Notes: generated by a model from the sequence alone, not told the origin. DNA of 64,000 nt from Phylloscopus collybita (GCA_027886175.1 JAJNNQ010000024.1:32901001-32965000), one strand, 5' to 3'; positions 1-13,316 are shown, counted from the first letter of the stretch. Numbers and translations: made by a program.

Positions 1-562
1 CAGCTCTGGGAAAGGATTTTGAGGCCGATCCTCTCCATCCATGCTCCAGGGACTCAAGGAGTACAGCTGCATTCCTGTACCTATCCCCTGCACAGAGTTG
101 TGCCAGGGCTCAGTGCTGTGCTGACCAGGTCCTGGCAACAGCTTGGAGCACCAGGAAAATAGCAAAGGCTGGCCTAGGAAGAGCTGTGCAGCATGACAGA
201 GAGAGAAAGAGACACTGTGCTACAGCCCCTGCATCTCTGCTTGTGCTCCCTGATGGTCAGCAGATGGGGGGTTGAGTATCACTGCCCTCATCTGCCTGTT
301 GGGAATGGTTCCTGCCCCATGTTATCCCTTGAAGGCTGCTCAGAAACTGAGCAGAGATGTGAGCTAAGCCACAGCCCAATCTGCTAACACAGCAACAGAT
401 AATTGAATGGTGCCCCAGGCTCCAGAGAAAGCCCTGGCACTCGTTAATTGATTAACATGGAAAAATGGGAGCAGATCTTTGATCAAATTGCCCTTCATAA
501 GATCTCTGAAGGAATGAGGATTGCAAGAATGGGAGCGAAATCTCATTAACCAATGTCTTTAT

Positions 563-629
563 TAGTACATTTAGTACATGTACATGTACATATGTATGTG
601 TACATGTACATTTAGTACATATTAGTACA
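563..629. repeat. TACATG/TTAGTACAT palindromic simple-repeat tract
   Basis: TGTACATGTACA occurs at 579-590 and again at 599-610, separated by 8 bases, flanked on both sides by TTAGTACAT repeats. Each 12-mer is its own reverse complement, so the tract could form a hairpin or cruciform. Confidence 0.85.
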
Positions 630-940
630 ATCCTTCTGAAGACACATACACACCCTAGGAACATCTAAGAACTGGGAAACTGTTGTGCATCTTCAGGTGG
701 CAAACATGGGCCTGGGAGACCTCTGGGAATTTGATAGTTCTGTAGTGCATCTAAGGCTGAATCAGTGTGATTGACTTAAAACTGCTGTAAATTCACAGGT
801 AAATAACCAGGAACACACACAAACAAAAACCCCACACACACTGCTCTGTGTGGCAGCAAGACCAGAACTGTAAACCTCTAAGAGCACCTGACAACATGAG
901 GTCTCAGCTTGTTATTCTGTTGTCAAAATCTAATTCCCTT

Positions 941-1005
941 TTTAATATAAAAAGTTATTTAAATTATTTAAAATAATTAAAAATTAAAAATTATTTAAAA
1001 TTATT
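941..1005. repeat. AT-rich low-complexity block
   Basis: Almost only A and T, made of repeated TTATTTAAA/AATTAAAAA words. Confidence 0.8.
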
Positions 1006-2652
1006 CACTTGTAGTCACAATGTGAAGCCCATGTAATGTTGCCACGATTCATGCCTTCCATGTTTTGGTTTTAGGAAATTTTGTTCTCAAGCACTTTTAC
1101 TGGTAAACAAGGTCACATACTGTAAGCTATCTTGTTTTTCCAGTGCATTCTCAGAGGAGGGATTTCGTGTGGTAGTCTCTGAGAGTGACCAATAGTTCCC
1201 AGGGGTCCCACCTCTAAGGTGGGCACATTTGTAAAAAGTACAAAAGAAGCGTGGAAAATAAACCTGTGACTCCTCCTCATGAGGAGTCCAGCAGCCTTCT
1301 GTCCACTCCGTGTCTCCATTTATTGTGTCCCACAGCGACAGTGTAACTGTCTCAGGATCATCCTCCACACCAGAATCCACAACTCTCTCCAATCAAAACA
1401 AAAATATGCATTGCCAAAATCCAACATTCTGATTTGCAAGAGCAGTTAATCATAACTTATGTCCCTGTGGTTAATTTAACAAGTGTCTGTTGTACAGCAA
1501 GCATTCCACCTGCTCTGATTCCTCTCTGCTCGCAAGGTCCTGTTTGTGGAGGGGCTGGGCACGAGGGCCATGAGCTGCTCTCCTGGCTCACAGGCTGCAT
1601 CTCCAAGCCATCCTGCCAAGTGGGCACTCAGGTGATTTGTGTGACATCCTTGGCCTGGTGCTTTACAGCACAGCTTTAAGTGAGAGAAACTGCACCTGAA
1701 GCTAGATTAAATTTGCTTGTTTCTTCTCTGTGTCCATCTCTGCCCTCATCACTGAGGGAAACAGTTTGATGCTACAGCACATGGAGTCATTACAGGTATC
1801 TAGTCTTGGAATCCAGAATCTGTGGAGAAAATGTGGGGGCTTTTCCTTTTGTTTTGAGCAGACATTCAGAACAATTTGGTATTGTTATCCAGGTTTCATC
1901 TGGTCATGAGCAACCGATCTCATCAAGACACAAGCATCCAACTGTGGTGTCCTGCCCATCTGGGATGTGAGTGGGTGATTCCTTGGGCTCATTTAAGGTG
2001 GTACCGAAGATGACATCTCTGGGAATCTCTCAGGAATTACCTGAAGACTGGAATTACATGAATAAGACTATGGAAAAATACGAAAACCACAAGGTGGGTT
2101 GCTCAATTCTGTCAAAGTCACTTGGCTATAGCAAGATTACTGACTCCTGATAGTCTCTCTGAGAGTGAAATAATGAAATATTTTAGCATCAACCAATCTG
2201 AGATGATCCTTATGCAGCCATACAAATGCAGGTATTTGTGAGGCAGAGAATAATGATTAGTGGGTGCTTTGATGCTTCTGAAAGGCATCTTAAGAAGACA
2301 TGAAAAACCTGTTATTGAAGAAGGTTTCCTGAGAAGCCAACTTCCAAGAAGGCAGCTTCTTAAAGCTCATTCCTTGATGATGGTGATAACCGAGGCATAA
2401 GACACCCAAGCTGAGTGTTTGAGATGAAAACAAGTAAACAACAATCAAAGAAAGAATTTGTGAGGGAGGCAGAGGGTTGTTTTGTCTCTTTCAGGCTGCT
2501 GACTAGGAGTTGGTCTCAGGCAGGAGATTCAGGGTTGCCACATTTTTAGTGTAAATGCTGACTCTGTTCAGTACTACCTTTACTAGTAGCACCACTGAAT
2601 TTCTGTTTGTCTCCCTGAATCTGAGGAATCTGGTTGTTTTTCCTCGGGCTAC

Positions 2653-2675
2653 TTTTTTTTTTTTTTTTTTTTTTT
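2653..2675 (-). repeat. T23 homopolymer, possible poly(A) tail of a minus-strand retrocopy
   Basis: Twenty-three T in a row, followed 18 bases later by TTTATT (2694-2699). Read on the minus strand this is AATAAA, 18 bases, then A23, the layout of a cDNA 3' end. The body to the right (2,700-3,100) shows no protein homology I recognise, and I see no clear target-site duplication. Confidence 0.35.
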
Positions 2676-5600
2676 CCCAGCATCCCTGCATTGTTTATTG
2701 CAGTAATTGTCTCCTGTGTCAGGCAATTGGATTCTAACACTGATGGTGTGCTGCATCACCTCAAGATAGCTTTATGATGACAATGGGCTAGATTCTTTGC
2801 TTAATGGGAGCAAGAGCCCAGTTAAACCAATAGCTGTAACTTTTACCTTAGTGGTAAATCAACCAACTTACCCCATCTGCAGGTCCAGCCATATGATGCT
2901 ACATGAGGCACCAAGCCACAATACAGCAATGGAAAATCAAGGCCACTTAACACTGTCAGGTGTTATTACAGAAAAAAAATGTTCCTTTGAGTTGGAATTA
3001 CACCAAAGATATTCATGTTCTGATCTGACTCCTCCAGCTCAATATATTATCTCTGGAAGATAGAAAGATAATAATTCCATGTGTAAAGAATGTCTGGCAA
3101 ACTGTCAGGGTTTTTTGGTTTTTGTTTTCCTTTTAATTACTGGAAAGTAAGATGGGAAGCTGGCTCCCTACCAGGGAGGTCCCTACCTAAGAACTGGAGC
3201 TAAAAGCATTTAGTGATGAGAAATAACTTAAGCAAATATCCATCCCCTATCTCTCACAATTCCTTTAGGCTCCTTTTGATTTATTTTTCTTCTTAACACC
3301 AAATTCTGTATAGTTAATAAGCAGAGTGATAAAAAGAAAGCAATGCTCTGTACCCAAACTGACATACTTCTGCTCTGAGCATAATTTTACTAGCTTATCT
3401 CTGACGGTCTCTCTCAACTTCTTTCTATTTTTTTTTTATTTCCTTTGGTGGTTGTACATCAAATAAAAAGGAGAAAAAGAAAATCAGGCTGAAAGGTGGG
3501 ATGTCAGATGTGAAGATGTAGAGAAGGAAAGGTATATGGTATGGTCCCTGTAGACAAGCTGAGGGAGAGGCAGCAGTGGTCTGAATTGGCATTGGTTTGA
3601 CAGTGTAAGAATTTCATAGTCACTGCATTTACCTCCTATCCCAGTCCTGTCCCAGTGTTTAAGGTCTCAACCTGCCATGACTCTGCCTTTGGGGTGAAGA
3701 GGTGTTTTGTATTATTACTGATGCTATTGATTGAGCCCTTCACATTTCAGCTTTGAGTTCCTCTGTCTTATCAGTACTTGCATGAATTACACTTCCCCTA
3801 GAAGCAGTAAAAGTGTCCAGGCATAAAGGGATGAGCTCCTACATGATGTGAGATCACCTCAGTCTGCTGCTGTTATCTCTCTACCATGAAGGTTCCCACA
3901 AAGTAGTTAATGGTCTCAGAGCACATGAGCTAGGCACCCTCTACATGGGGACTTGGACTCCATCTTTCCTTTAGCTTTCAACACCCAAATAAGCAGCCAC
4001 AGATGTCATGTTCCTAATGCCTGAAGACCCGAGCACAAGGTCACATTACCCTGCCTTGAGATGCTGCTCATCAGCAACCTGCAGATAATGAGGGGTAATC
4101 TAGTTTAGGCTCATCCTCTCCACTTGTGAGCTAAACTGAGACCCAGTAATAGTGCTTCTGCCTGGCAATGAGTTTACATCCAAGGAATTGCTGTGGCTCA
4201 GCTGGTTTGTTGTAATCTGCTCATGCAACAAGCACCGACGGCTCCCAAGGCTGCTGTGACAGCTTGCTCCAAGGACAGCGGTTACAGCTCAGCAGCACAA
4301 CCATTCAGCTTTAAAGGAAAGGCTCCTCGAAGAGCACCACTGCCTTTAAGGCTGGAAGCAATAGGCTCTTGACCTCCATTAGGCTCAACAGCTATTGCTG
4401 AGAAGAAATAGGACTCTGCAGCAGGGATGTTTACAAAGCAGGGGGTAACGTGTGGAAATGTCACCCCTAGTTTAATTCAGACCATAAAACCAGCAGACTC
4501 CTGCTTGCATTTTCGTGAGCAAGCATTCCTGACTCAAGGGAATTAATGAGTTTCATCTTTTTCTCCTGCGTATTTGATATTCCACTGTCCTGGGGTATTT
4601 AAAGGAACTAGGTTGGGTGGTTGTTTTTTTGCAATCTATGATATTTTCTTTATCTTCCTTTATCTTAGATTTCACCAAAGGTTTCCATTTGTTCAGCCTA
4701 TTAAAGCCACCAAAGGGAGACATTTCCAAACACTGTTGTGCCATGCAGAGCTCAGTTGCAATGGATTTCACAGGCCACACCGTCCCTATGAAAGAGGAAC
4801 GGGATTTGGTCTTGCAAGACCTTGCTGAAATACATCAGTTTAATTAGGGAATATTTTGCTAGGGTGGAAAATAATTACTCTGCATACAAAGTGGAAATGA
4901 CCAAAACTTGCCTCATTAATGTTGATTCACTGTAGCCAGCACACAGTGAGTAGAGACTGGAGCCCCCTGATGAATGGCACTTCCCTCCATGCCAATGGAG
5001 TCTGCGTCCATAACAGCTGAACACAGCTCATTTTATGGGAGCAGTAATGTGGAGAGGAGGCAGGACCATGGGCACACAACCTGTACATAGACCAGAGGCT
5101 GGAGCTTCAGTCATCCCTGAGGGGATGGTGCTTCCTACTCATTGCCCCCAAGGCCTTCCTGGATTCTGTTCTAGGAATCAGGAAAGAATGGCAAACTAAC
5201 GGAAGGGAAAAATTTGGGATTAAAATTGGGAGTCTTTATGACCCTTAATCAGTGGTTGGTCCTTTATTTATAAAATAGTGTCACCTTCTGCTGCAGCATA
5301 GAAGGAAACCTCTCTATTGCAAACTGGTTTACTGATTTTCTTCCTTCTTTCTCCTGAATTTAATTCAGCAAGAGACATCCCAAATAAAGACCTGCAGAAG
5401 CCTTGAGGACAACTGAAATAAGCAGTGAACTGTGCTCTCCTCTCAGTACCAAAGTTCATCATACTCAGGAAAAGCAAAACTGGAGGGCCATTTTTTCCCA
5501 GGGACTGAGTGTGATCTGAAAGACTGAATCTCCTTCACAAACCTAAGGGTAATTAAATGCCAGTCCATTCGGACAAAGAAATCTTCAGTAGTAAAATAAA

Positions 5601-6904
5601 ATCTTCCCTTAGCAAAATGTTCTCTATCCAAGGAGAGAACCACTCATTTTCAGTCTAGTGGTAATTTTTTTTAGGGGGGTGGTGCGGAGAGGGGTTTATA
5701 TGTAATGGCAAATAAGAATAAAAATAGGGATAGCTTGGTGGCTGCACTTAGAGTGAGAAGTTTCTGATCAGCTCTCTGTCTGATGGCCTCTTCAGATGGA
5801 TATGCCCTTTTGGAAAAAGCTGCTTTTTCACTTAACTCCAAGGAATTAATCAGAACAGAAACTCCACTTTAAATCAAGTTCTTTCTAACTTCTTTCCTCT
5901 GGAGAGAAGGAAACCAAATTCTTTGTGTAGGCAGTGATTTATATACACAGAGACATCCAAAGCAGCAAACAATAACCTGAGCATCTCTAGTTTTCAGGCT
6001 CCACTTATCACAGTCATGTGTTCAAAGGCATCCATAAAAAAAGAACAATTTTCCATCTTAGAAAGGAGCTCTCTTTCTGACCTGTTGGGGACCACGTGAT
6101 GCTGGCAGACCAGCAAGGCCCTTTTCATCTCGAACATCTACGTTTCCATTGCTTTGCACATGTAATTTTGCACCTCATTGCTCCTAATTGAGTGGTTTCG
6201 AAAACCCACCCTGTAGAGCTATAATTCTCTGCCATGGCCACAGAGTCAGAGAAAATAAGCTCTCAGACACTTCTGTCTATAAATAATTCTGCCACCATGA
6301 GGTTATCCACAGGGAGTGTTGACAGCTATCTCATTACTAGTGTATTTCTCCCTTTTCAATCAAATTGCTTGTTTCTTCCCCCAGCCTCTTCCCAAAAGCA
6401 AAGGTGCAGGATTGCAGGGCTTCCTAAACACCATTTTCAGCATCTTCTTCTTCCCACGATGGACACCACAGCTGTCGTGGGAGCTGTTACCTCCAGGACG
6501 GGACTCAGGAATGAGACTCATGTTAAACTGAAATCTTTCACAGCAATTTTCTGGAGTGAAAGGATGTCAGGTCTAGGTCTAGTCACAAAGCCAGACTCCA
6601 GTTTGGGTAATTATATCCTGCTCACCTGAAGTCCCCCTTACAGTTTCAGCAGGACATAAGTCTTCTTGCTAGTACTATGCCTTTGGTTATCTCAGAGACA
6701 GATGCATTTCAGTGGGGAAGGTAATTCCTGTAGATCTGGCCATCAAAACCAGTTGTAAGTTTTGGCACAAACACTATAATATCTGCTATTCTCACGTGAG
6801 CATCAATAGCCTGGTTTCCAGCAAGGAAGAGTTGTCACTGAAATGGGAGCTTGGAGCAACAAATAATTCAGGTATTCACAGTAACTACTGAAGAGGAAGC
6901 TGAA

Positions 6905-7154
6905 AGTGGGTAGATTTGGATTGGATACTAGGAAGTAGTTCTTTACTGTGAGGGTGGTGAGGCACTGGCACAGGTTGTCCAGAGAAGTTTGTGGATGCTC
7001 CATCCCTGGAAGTATTCAAGGTCAGGTTGGATGGGATACTGAGGTGTATTTGGCAGGATGGTGTCCCTACTGAAGGCAGGGGGGTTGAAATGAGACAATA
7101 TTTAAGTTCCCTTCCACACCAAACCACTCCATGAATCTATCTATGATTCTAAGC
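6905..7154 (+). mobile_element. CR1 LINE, 3' end fragment
   Basis: Matches the CR1 3' consensus: 'gaggcactggcacaggttg', 'caaggtcaggttggatggga', 'aagttcccttccacaccaaa', ending in TATCTATGATTCTA octamer remnants. It is 5'-truncated, as most CR1 copies are, and non-coding at this end. Confidence 0.9.
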
Positions 7155-8608
7155 TTCAAGGTCACAATATTTACTGTCTGATCCAAGCAACCATGCCTCA
7201 GGCATTGCAGGCAAACCTTCACCTCTTGCTGTCACTTCCCCACAAACCATCACCATGAAGCAAATAGTGCAGCACAGATGTAAAGGTTCTACACTGCTTT
7301 TGTGCCAAGTCATCAAGTACTGGCATGCTCTGGTTTCTACCACCTTTATATTTAGTCCATAATTAAACAAGCAAGGGACATAAACAGCTGACAGCTTAAA
7401 AGCACCATCTTACACTCTTTCCCTTGCTTTGTAAGCACAGACCTTACTTCTCACATAAACTACAGAACACAGCTATAACTCACTCTCCCCAGCACTGCTG
7501 GTTTTTGCCTAAGTCCAGGGTATATTGTAATCAGCTGAAATGCTTTTAATTTTTTTTGCCTTGAAATTTGTCTTTTTAAGTCAAAGAAAGTGGCTTTGCT
7601 CATCATGAGGATTGCTGGGTACATCTCGGAGCTAGAATAGAGTCTTATCAAAGGACTGTGCTCAGGTCAAGGCAGTACAATAATTTTCATTCCATATGTG
7701 GAATATGGAATAAAAATGTTGTGAGCCCCAGTTTTTTTTATGAGAAAGTTAGAGGAAGGAACTAGCTGACCTTCTCCAGAACAGATCAGCTCTTTTGAAA
7801 GAAGTTAGTATGTTTGTCTTAGCTTGGACATGGCCCCACCAAGGAAAAATTCTGCTGATATAAAAGGCCCTGGAGGATGGAGGGATGGATGGATGGATGG
7901 AGGTGAAAGATGTCAAAATGCACATCTAACTTTGAAACTTTGTCTTGAGCATTTGACCCTACAGAAGATTCAAGGTGCTGTGCCTAGAGTGGGAAAGTCC
8001 TGACTAACTAGGTGCTTGTGCCAAGGTGCCCCTGCCCTGGGATATGGGGCAGAAAAGCTAAATTTGGGGTCTTTGAGCACCATCTGCTGGCACATTCTCC
8101 AAGAAGGAGCTGGGGCAGGATCGGAGATTTCACCATGGCCAGGCCTGGGAGCAGAAAAAGGCTGCTGAAGGAATGCTAAGGTCTCCTTTGAGCCTCCATG
8201 GGGGAACGGAACAAGGTATTCCAGAATTTAGATATCTAAATTAGGTGCCTACACCTGCTGTGTTGCCCTTAGGTGCTTCATAGCAGCTCATTCTCTGTAA
8301 GGCATTCTCAGTCATTACCTCTTTTCCCTCCTTTGTTCCCTTTCCATGCATCTTTCTCCTGTATCCTATCTTTGAAATCACAACCTCACAGACCATAGTG
8401 GCCTTGAACAGCAGCTTGGCCCTTAAGTCCTGATATAATCTCCTTTGGGGCAGATCAGATAGGAGAGATCTGTATAGGGGATTCTTGGCTGCTGGATCCC
8501 ATCTTGTCCCCAGTAGTGGATCTCACCTCTTCCACCACACCTCCAGGACAGTACTCCTGCAACACCTTACAGCTGACCTGTACAGTCAAAATTTGGTTCT
8601 CTGTAAAG
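7155..8608. other. Intergenic interval between CR1 copies
   Basis: Contains only a short GGAT microsatellite; otherwise nothing is recognised. Confidence 0.7.
7872..7903. repeat. (GGAT)n microsatellite
   Basis: Four perfect GGAT units at 7883-7898 with imperfect flanking units. Confidence 0.85.
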
Positions 8609-8925
8609 TCATAGAACCATAGAATCATGGAATATCCTGAGTTGAAAGGAAACCACAAGGATCATCAAGTCCAACTCTTGGCCCTATACAGGACAACCAC
8701 AAGACCACAGCATGTGCCTGAGAACATTAACCAAGTGCTTCCCGAGCTCTCTCAGGCTGGGTGCTGTGACCACTTTCCTGGGGAGCCTGTTCCAGTGCCC
8801 AAACCCCCTCTGGGTGAAAAACCTTTTCCTGATATCCAACCTAAACCTCCCCTGACTTGATGGCTTGATGCCATTCCCTCTGGTCCCATCATTGGTCACC
8901 AGAGAGAAGAGGTCTGTGGAAGTAG
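8609..8925 (-). mobile_element. CR1 LINE, 3' end with ORF2 C-terminal remnant, minus strand
   Basis: Begins with reverse octamers (tcatagaaccatagaatcatgg). The minus strand decodes to the CR1 ORF2 tail: segments like FSLVTNDGTRGNG, FRLDIRKRFFTQRG and HWNRLPRKVV are recognisable from the reverse transcriptase C-terminus (about residues 20-75 of a 95-codon frame). The copy is 5'-truncated near 8,925. Confidence 0.92.
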
Positions 8926-9680
8926 AAAGGATATCTTTGTCCATGGGGACCAGTACTACCTTTTCTTTCATAAATCCTTTCCTTGCACCTGTAATTTAGA
9001 TGGGGACGCAATGCTGGAGCACTTCTCATATTCATGCAGAAAATAGTGTTTTGCTGGAAGGAGATAAACTATCTGCAAATAATAGCAGAGCAGAAGTGAC
9101 TGAGATGACAGTCAGAGAGATAAGTAAGCAGCACATCGATTTTTATGTGCTGCAAATAGCAAAAGGCAGTTGTCTCTTGATACGCTTGGATTAACAAAGC
9201 ACAGCATTTGGCACTGGAAGTGCTGCTGCCACAAAGCAGAACGTGGGACCATAGTCTCCCAGACTTAGACACAAAGCAGGCTGAAGGAATTAAATGCCTG
9301 CAGTCCCATGGAAAGCTGGCTGTGAGGCATTCATCAAATATGAGTCACCAAATCATCCTCTATTGAGCCTTTCACTGTTCTCAGTTATCTCTGTGCTACT
9401 AACACTGTGTGAATCTAACACTGTGGGAAGGTGAGGAAGCAGTGCTGGAATTGGGGTGAGTCCCAGCTCTTGGGATTGTTCAATACAGGGAATCCTTAGT
9501 CTGAAGTTTTAAGCACATTTCTAACTGTCTTAGCTTGGAAAAGAAAAAAAAAATTCAAGAAGCTGATATATCTCTTTCAGGGTTAAGAAAAAGGACAAAA
9601 AAGTCCCAAATAGTTTATTGGCCCTAAACCAGAAAGGGATAATGAACAGCAGGACGAATGCAGGGTGGAAACCACAACCT

Positions 9681-9741
9681 CATCAGAGAATCACAAAATC
9701 ACAAAAAATGGCTGGGGTTGGAAGGGACTTTTAGAGTCCAA
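9681..9741 (-). mobile_element. Short CR1 3' end remnant, minus strand
   Basis: 'atcagagaatcacaaaatcac...ggctggggttggaagggactt' is the reverse of the CR1 3' terminus. Only about 60 bp is kept. Confidence 0.75.
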
Positions 9742-9984
9742 ACATGCTGCTGAAGCACCCAAGAAAAGAAAGCTCTAGAGATACAGAAGACATCTCAGGA
9801 TGTGAAAGATGCCCTGAGATGCAGAAGATGCCAGGATTCAAAACCTGATGTCTGAGATGAACCAGCCTTACTCTGCAGCTGCAGGATCCTCCTGCAATAA
9901 GGATAAGATGCTTGGAGTTCCAGCATTGAAACGAAAGCCCCACACAATAGGAACCTATTTTCCCAGGTACCAAGCTACAGGATA

Positions 9985-10215
9985 TGAGGAAATGTTTTCA
10001 AGTTGAGCCAGGAGAAGTTTAGATTTTACATCAGGAGCAATTCTTCAGTGAAAGGGTTGTCAAGCATTAGAACAGGCTGCCCTGGGATGCGGTGGAGTTA
10101 ACAACCCTGGAGGGATTTAAAACATATGTGGATGTGGCACTTGGACACATTAATGCTGGGTTAACAGCTGGACTCGATGATCTTAGAGGTATTTTCCAAC
10201 CTTAATGATTCAATG
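9985..10215 (+). mobile_element. CR1 LINE, 3' end fragment
   Basis: Contains 'aattcttcagtgaaagggttgt', 'gaacaggctgccctggga' and 'ggactcgatgatcttagagg', a CR1 subfamily with a tail distinct from the 6,905 copy. It ends in CCTTAATGATTCAATGG. Confidence 0.88.
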
Positions 10216-10399
10216 GAAATAAAGATCAGCTCTGGCAGCTCCTTGTTAGCAACAGCATGTGCAGCAAAAAGAGGAAATTACAGGGCATTGTTCTTTATTT
10301 TAGACACCCATGTGACGCAGAACAGAAGCTTGTCCTAACTACATTTTCAAGAACTTTATGTAGGAACTAGTGCCCCTACAAAGAAGCACAAAGACACAG

Positions 10400-10495
10400 G
10401 TGAGCAGATGGAATTGGCAGTGCTGGATTAGCAGTTGGAATTGGTGACCTTAAAGGTCTTACACAACCTAAATGTTTCTATGATGCTATGATTTG
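10400..10495 (+). mobile_element. CR1 3' terminal remnant
   Basis: 'gctggattagcagttggaat...gaccttaaaggtctt' followed by TTTCTATGATGCTATGATT, a decayed CR1 3' end with two octamer-like units. Confidence 0.75.
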
Positions 10496-10689
10496 AGTCC
10501 TCTTTTTAGACAGCAAGCACAGCTTGGAAACTGATTCAGCCTTGCAGCCAAACCTGTTGAGCACCACTCAGCAGCACTAAAATGAATGCAATCATAAGAC
10601 AGGTGCTGGAGTGTGATGCACAATGGTACCTCTTTGGTTTGTGCAGTATTGTCCCACATTGAAAAAGAAGTAGGTCTGTTCATCTGGGG

Positions 10690-10803
10690 CTATTAGCAAC
10701 CTGGTCTAATGGAAGGTGTTCCTGTCCACAGCTGTGGGATTGGAATAAAATGATCTTTGAGGTCAATTCCAAGTCAAACCATTCTGCCATTCTATGATTT
10801 TAA
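10690..10803 (+). mobile_element. CR1 3' terminal remnant
   Basis: 'gcaacctggtctaatggaag' and 'gatctttgaggtcaattcc', ending CATTCTATGATTTT. It is the third + strand CR1 tail within 820 bp. Confidence 0.85.
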
Positions 10804-12894
10804 GAGCACATTATCTTTTTGAAGGGGCCATTGCAAACTGCAAGGTAATCTATTTTCTTATCTTCCCAGAACCCCTAGAGAATAAATCTTGCATCCCAGA
10901 TTGCTGAAACAGGAGGTTTCCTACCTGCTGGCAGCAATCTCCTTCCTCCCTCCCTCTCTCTCATGGCCAGTCTCTGGGATAGTAAGCCAGTCCCACTAAG
11001 AAAATCCCCAGACTCTGCTTCATTGAGTCCTGCTTGGTCATGTAGATGAATCTTAATCCCAATCCCCTCCTGCTCAGTTGAGAGCAAACCCTACTGTCCC
11101 TGAGCTGAAGTGAAAATTAAAACCAGGTTTTATACCACAGTTTTGCCTTTCCCCTGCCTCCCTGTACCCAAGGTTCCCCTCTGCACTTTCAAATTAGGAG
11201 GTATGTCAGGCTTGTGGAACCAAGCCCAAGCTTTCCTGAGAAAACACATGAGAGTCAAAGGCATGTTTTGAAAATAAATAGCAAAGCTGGCAAGCAAGGG
11301 CGATGGAAGATGGAACCGGCATTGTTAGAAGCTGGTAGGAGTAAACTAAGAGGGGCTCTGCATGGCAGTTTCACACAGGACTCAGCCTCCTGCCAACAAT
11401 ATCTGGGGAATATTTCTCAATGACCAAAAGAATGAGCACTGAGTCTTGGGAAGGGAAGAAATTAGAAGCGTCTGTCCTGACCACTTCAATAACATGAGGA
11501 ATAATAATAGAGTGGGAAAAATAAGTGTGGTGTGAGGGTTAAAAAAAAATACAAGGAGAAACTGGGCAACAGAAAAGCACATCAGAGTTATAAAAAGAGA
11601 CAGAGAAGGGAATTTTATTCATGAGCTTTCTGAACACATTTGCCATTATCACAGGCATGAGAATATTATTCTGCTGCTGTCAGGGGGCTCCAGACGTCAG
11701 AAAATCACTGCCAGCTGTCAGAGGGCCAAGCCATTAAGGGCCATGGGCCAATACCAATCACACTGTCAAGAAATACACTTGCTTGTCAAGGGATTAGCAG
11801 TCTGGCCTCCAAAGCCTTCAGAGAGCATTGGCTTCAAAACTGGAGACAGTCATGTGAATACTGCAGCCCCTGACAATGGAAGCAGTAGGTAGAAATGCTC
11901 ATTTTAAGTACAGGAGTAAGGAGTACAAGGAGGAAGGTGTTCAGCTGTTTCTGGTTGGCTCTGGTACCTAAGGAACTCTGGTTAGTAGAGAGCATCTTTA
12001 ATTTGACAGCATTAAAAAAAATAATTAGATTAATCCAGAAGCTTAGCCTTTGACCAAATGGGCTGATGCACAACAATGACCTCTGAGTGCACGGCAGCAT
12101 TCTTTGGGAAGACTGGCATGAGACACCAGCAAATCTGTGCTGGAGTTTCACTGAATTTTATTCCTCCTTCATTCAAGTATCAGCCCTACTCTAACCTATG
12201 ACAGTTGCACCTCTTCCTGAACAGGGCACCTGGTTTGGGGAGCAAAATTGATGCAGACGATTCAGTCCTCACCCTTGTTCAGCAAAGGTCCCAGAGAAAA
12301 GCGAGTCCTACAACCAGCAGGACTTATTCTGTGGGTGCTTTAAGGTGATGAGACTAGACTTGGCTTTTGAAATCTAGCCTGCAAAGAAGTCACTGTATCC
12401 ATTTTCCTCAGACAGTCACACTCAAAGTTCTACCAGAAAGCCACAAAGCTATATTAATATAGATCACAGAAATCACAGTGTTCATGAAGGGTGTTCTACA
12501 GTTTGTGTTAAGCATATTGGGTCAAATTTAAACCATACATAAGCATTGCCTAACTTTTAGGTCACACTTACTGTGGCATTTGAACTCAACCACTGAGTGA
12601 TTCAGACTGTCCACGGCTGCCATGCCCAGCAGTCAGTGCAAGGAGAAGTTGTCTGAGACAGAAATTCAGTATTATATCATATTGACTTAACATTGTGGTC
12701 ATAATACTTTAACACAGGCGGAATTCAGTGTATGATTCATGCCCATTATGTAACTTCGTATGTTATAATCAGGTAATTTATATCACAATTAAATAATTAT
12801 GTCACACTTCTGGATGAAACTTCAGAAAAGTGTGTCATGATGGACCCACTCTCACCTGAAGTTTTGATGTGACACACCTATGAATTTTGGTGTG
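10804..12894. other. Intergenic interval between CR1 copies
   Basis: No gene or repeat family is recognised in this 2.1 kb. The stretch around 12,450-12,860 is noticeably AT-rich. Confidence 0.7.
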
Positions 12895-13316
12895 TTACAG
12901 AATCAAAAAATCATTTACATTGGAAAAGACCTCCAAGATCATTGAGTCCAACCTTTGACCAAACATCATCATAGCCACTAAATCATAGCACTGTGTGGAG
13001 ACCTGTGGTTTCTTGAACACTCCCAGGGATGGTGACCCAACTACATTCCCTGGGCAGCTCATTCCAATGCTTGACAACTCTTTCAGTGAAGAAATTCTTC
13101 CTGATGTCCAAAATTAACCTCCCCTGGCACAGCTTAAGGCTATGTCCTCTTGTCCTGTCACTTGTTGCCTAGGAGAAGGGGCTGACCCCCACCTGGCTAC
13201 CTTTTTCAGGTAGTTGTAGAGAGCATAAGGTCTTCCCTGAACCTCCTTATCTCTAGACTAGACACTCCCAGCTCCCTTAGCCACTCCTCACATGACTCAC
13301 TCTCTAGACCAAAGGT

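Larger units (their letters stand above)
1..6904. other. Intergenic flank without a recognised gene
   Basis: Unique-looking AT-rich sequence on both strands. No frame longer than 131 codons exists, and none shows a domain. It contains the TACATG palindromic tract, an AT-rich block near 941-1005 and the poly(T)/TTTATT signature near 2,653-2,699, each listed separately. Confidence 0.75.

Noticed and set aside
4188..4260. tRNA-like A box (TGGCTCAGCTGG)
   Set aside because: No B box (GGTTCGA-type) follows at tRNA spacing and no cloverleaf can be drawn.
6234..6629. 131-codon open frame
   Set aside because: No recognisable domain, no splice or promoter support, and a length expected by chance in intergenic DNA of this size.
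12750..12775. Sequence resembling one arm of a lox site (taacttcgtat)
   Set aside because: Only one arm-like word, no inverted partner at the right spacing, and AT-rich context; chance similarity.
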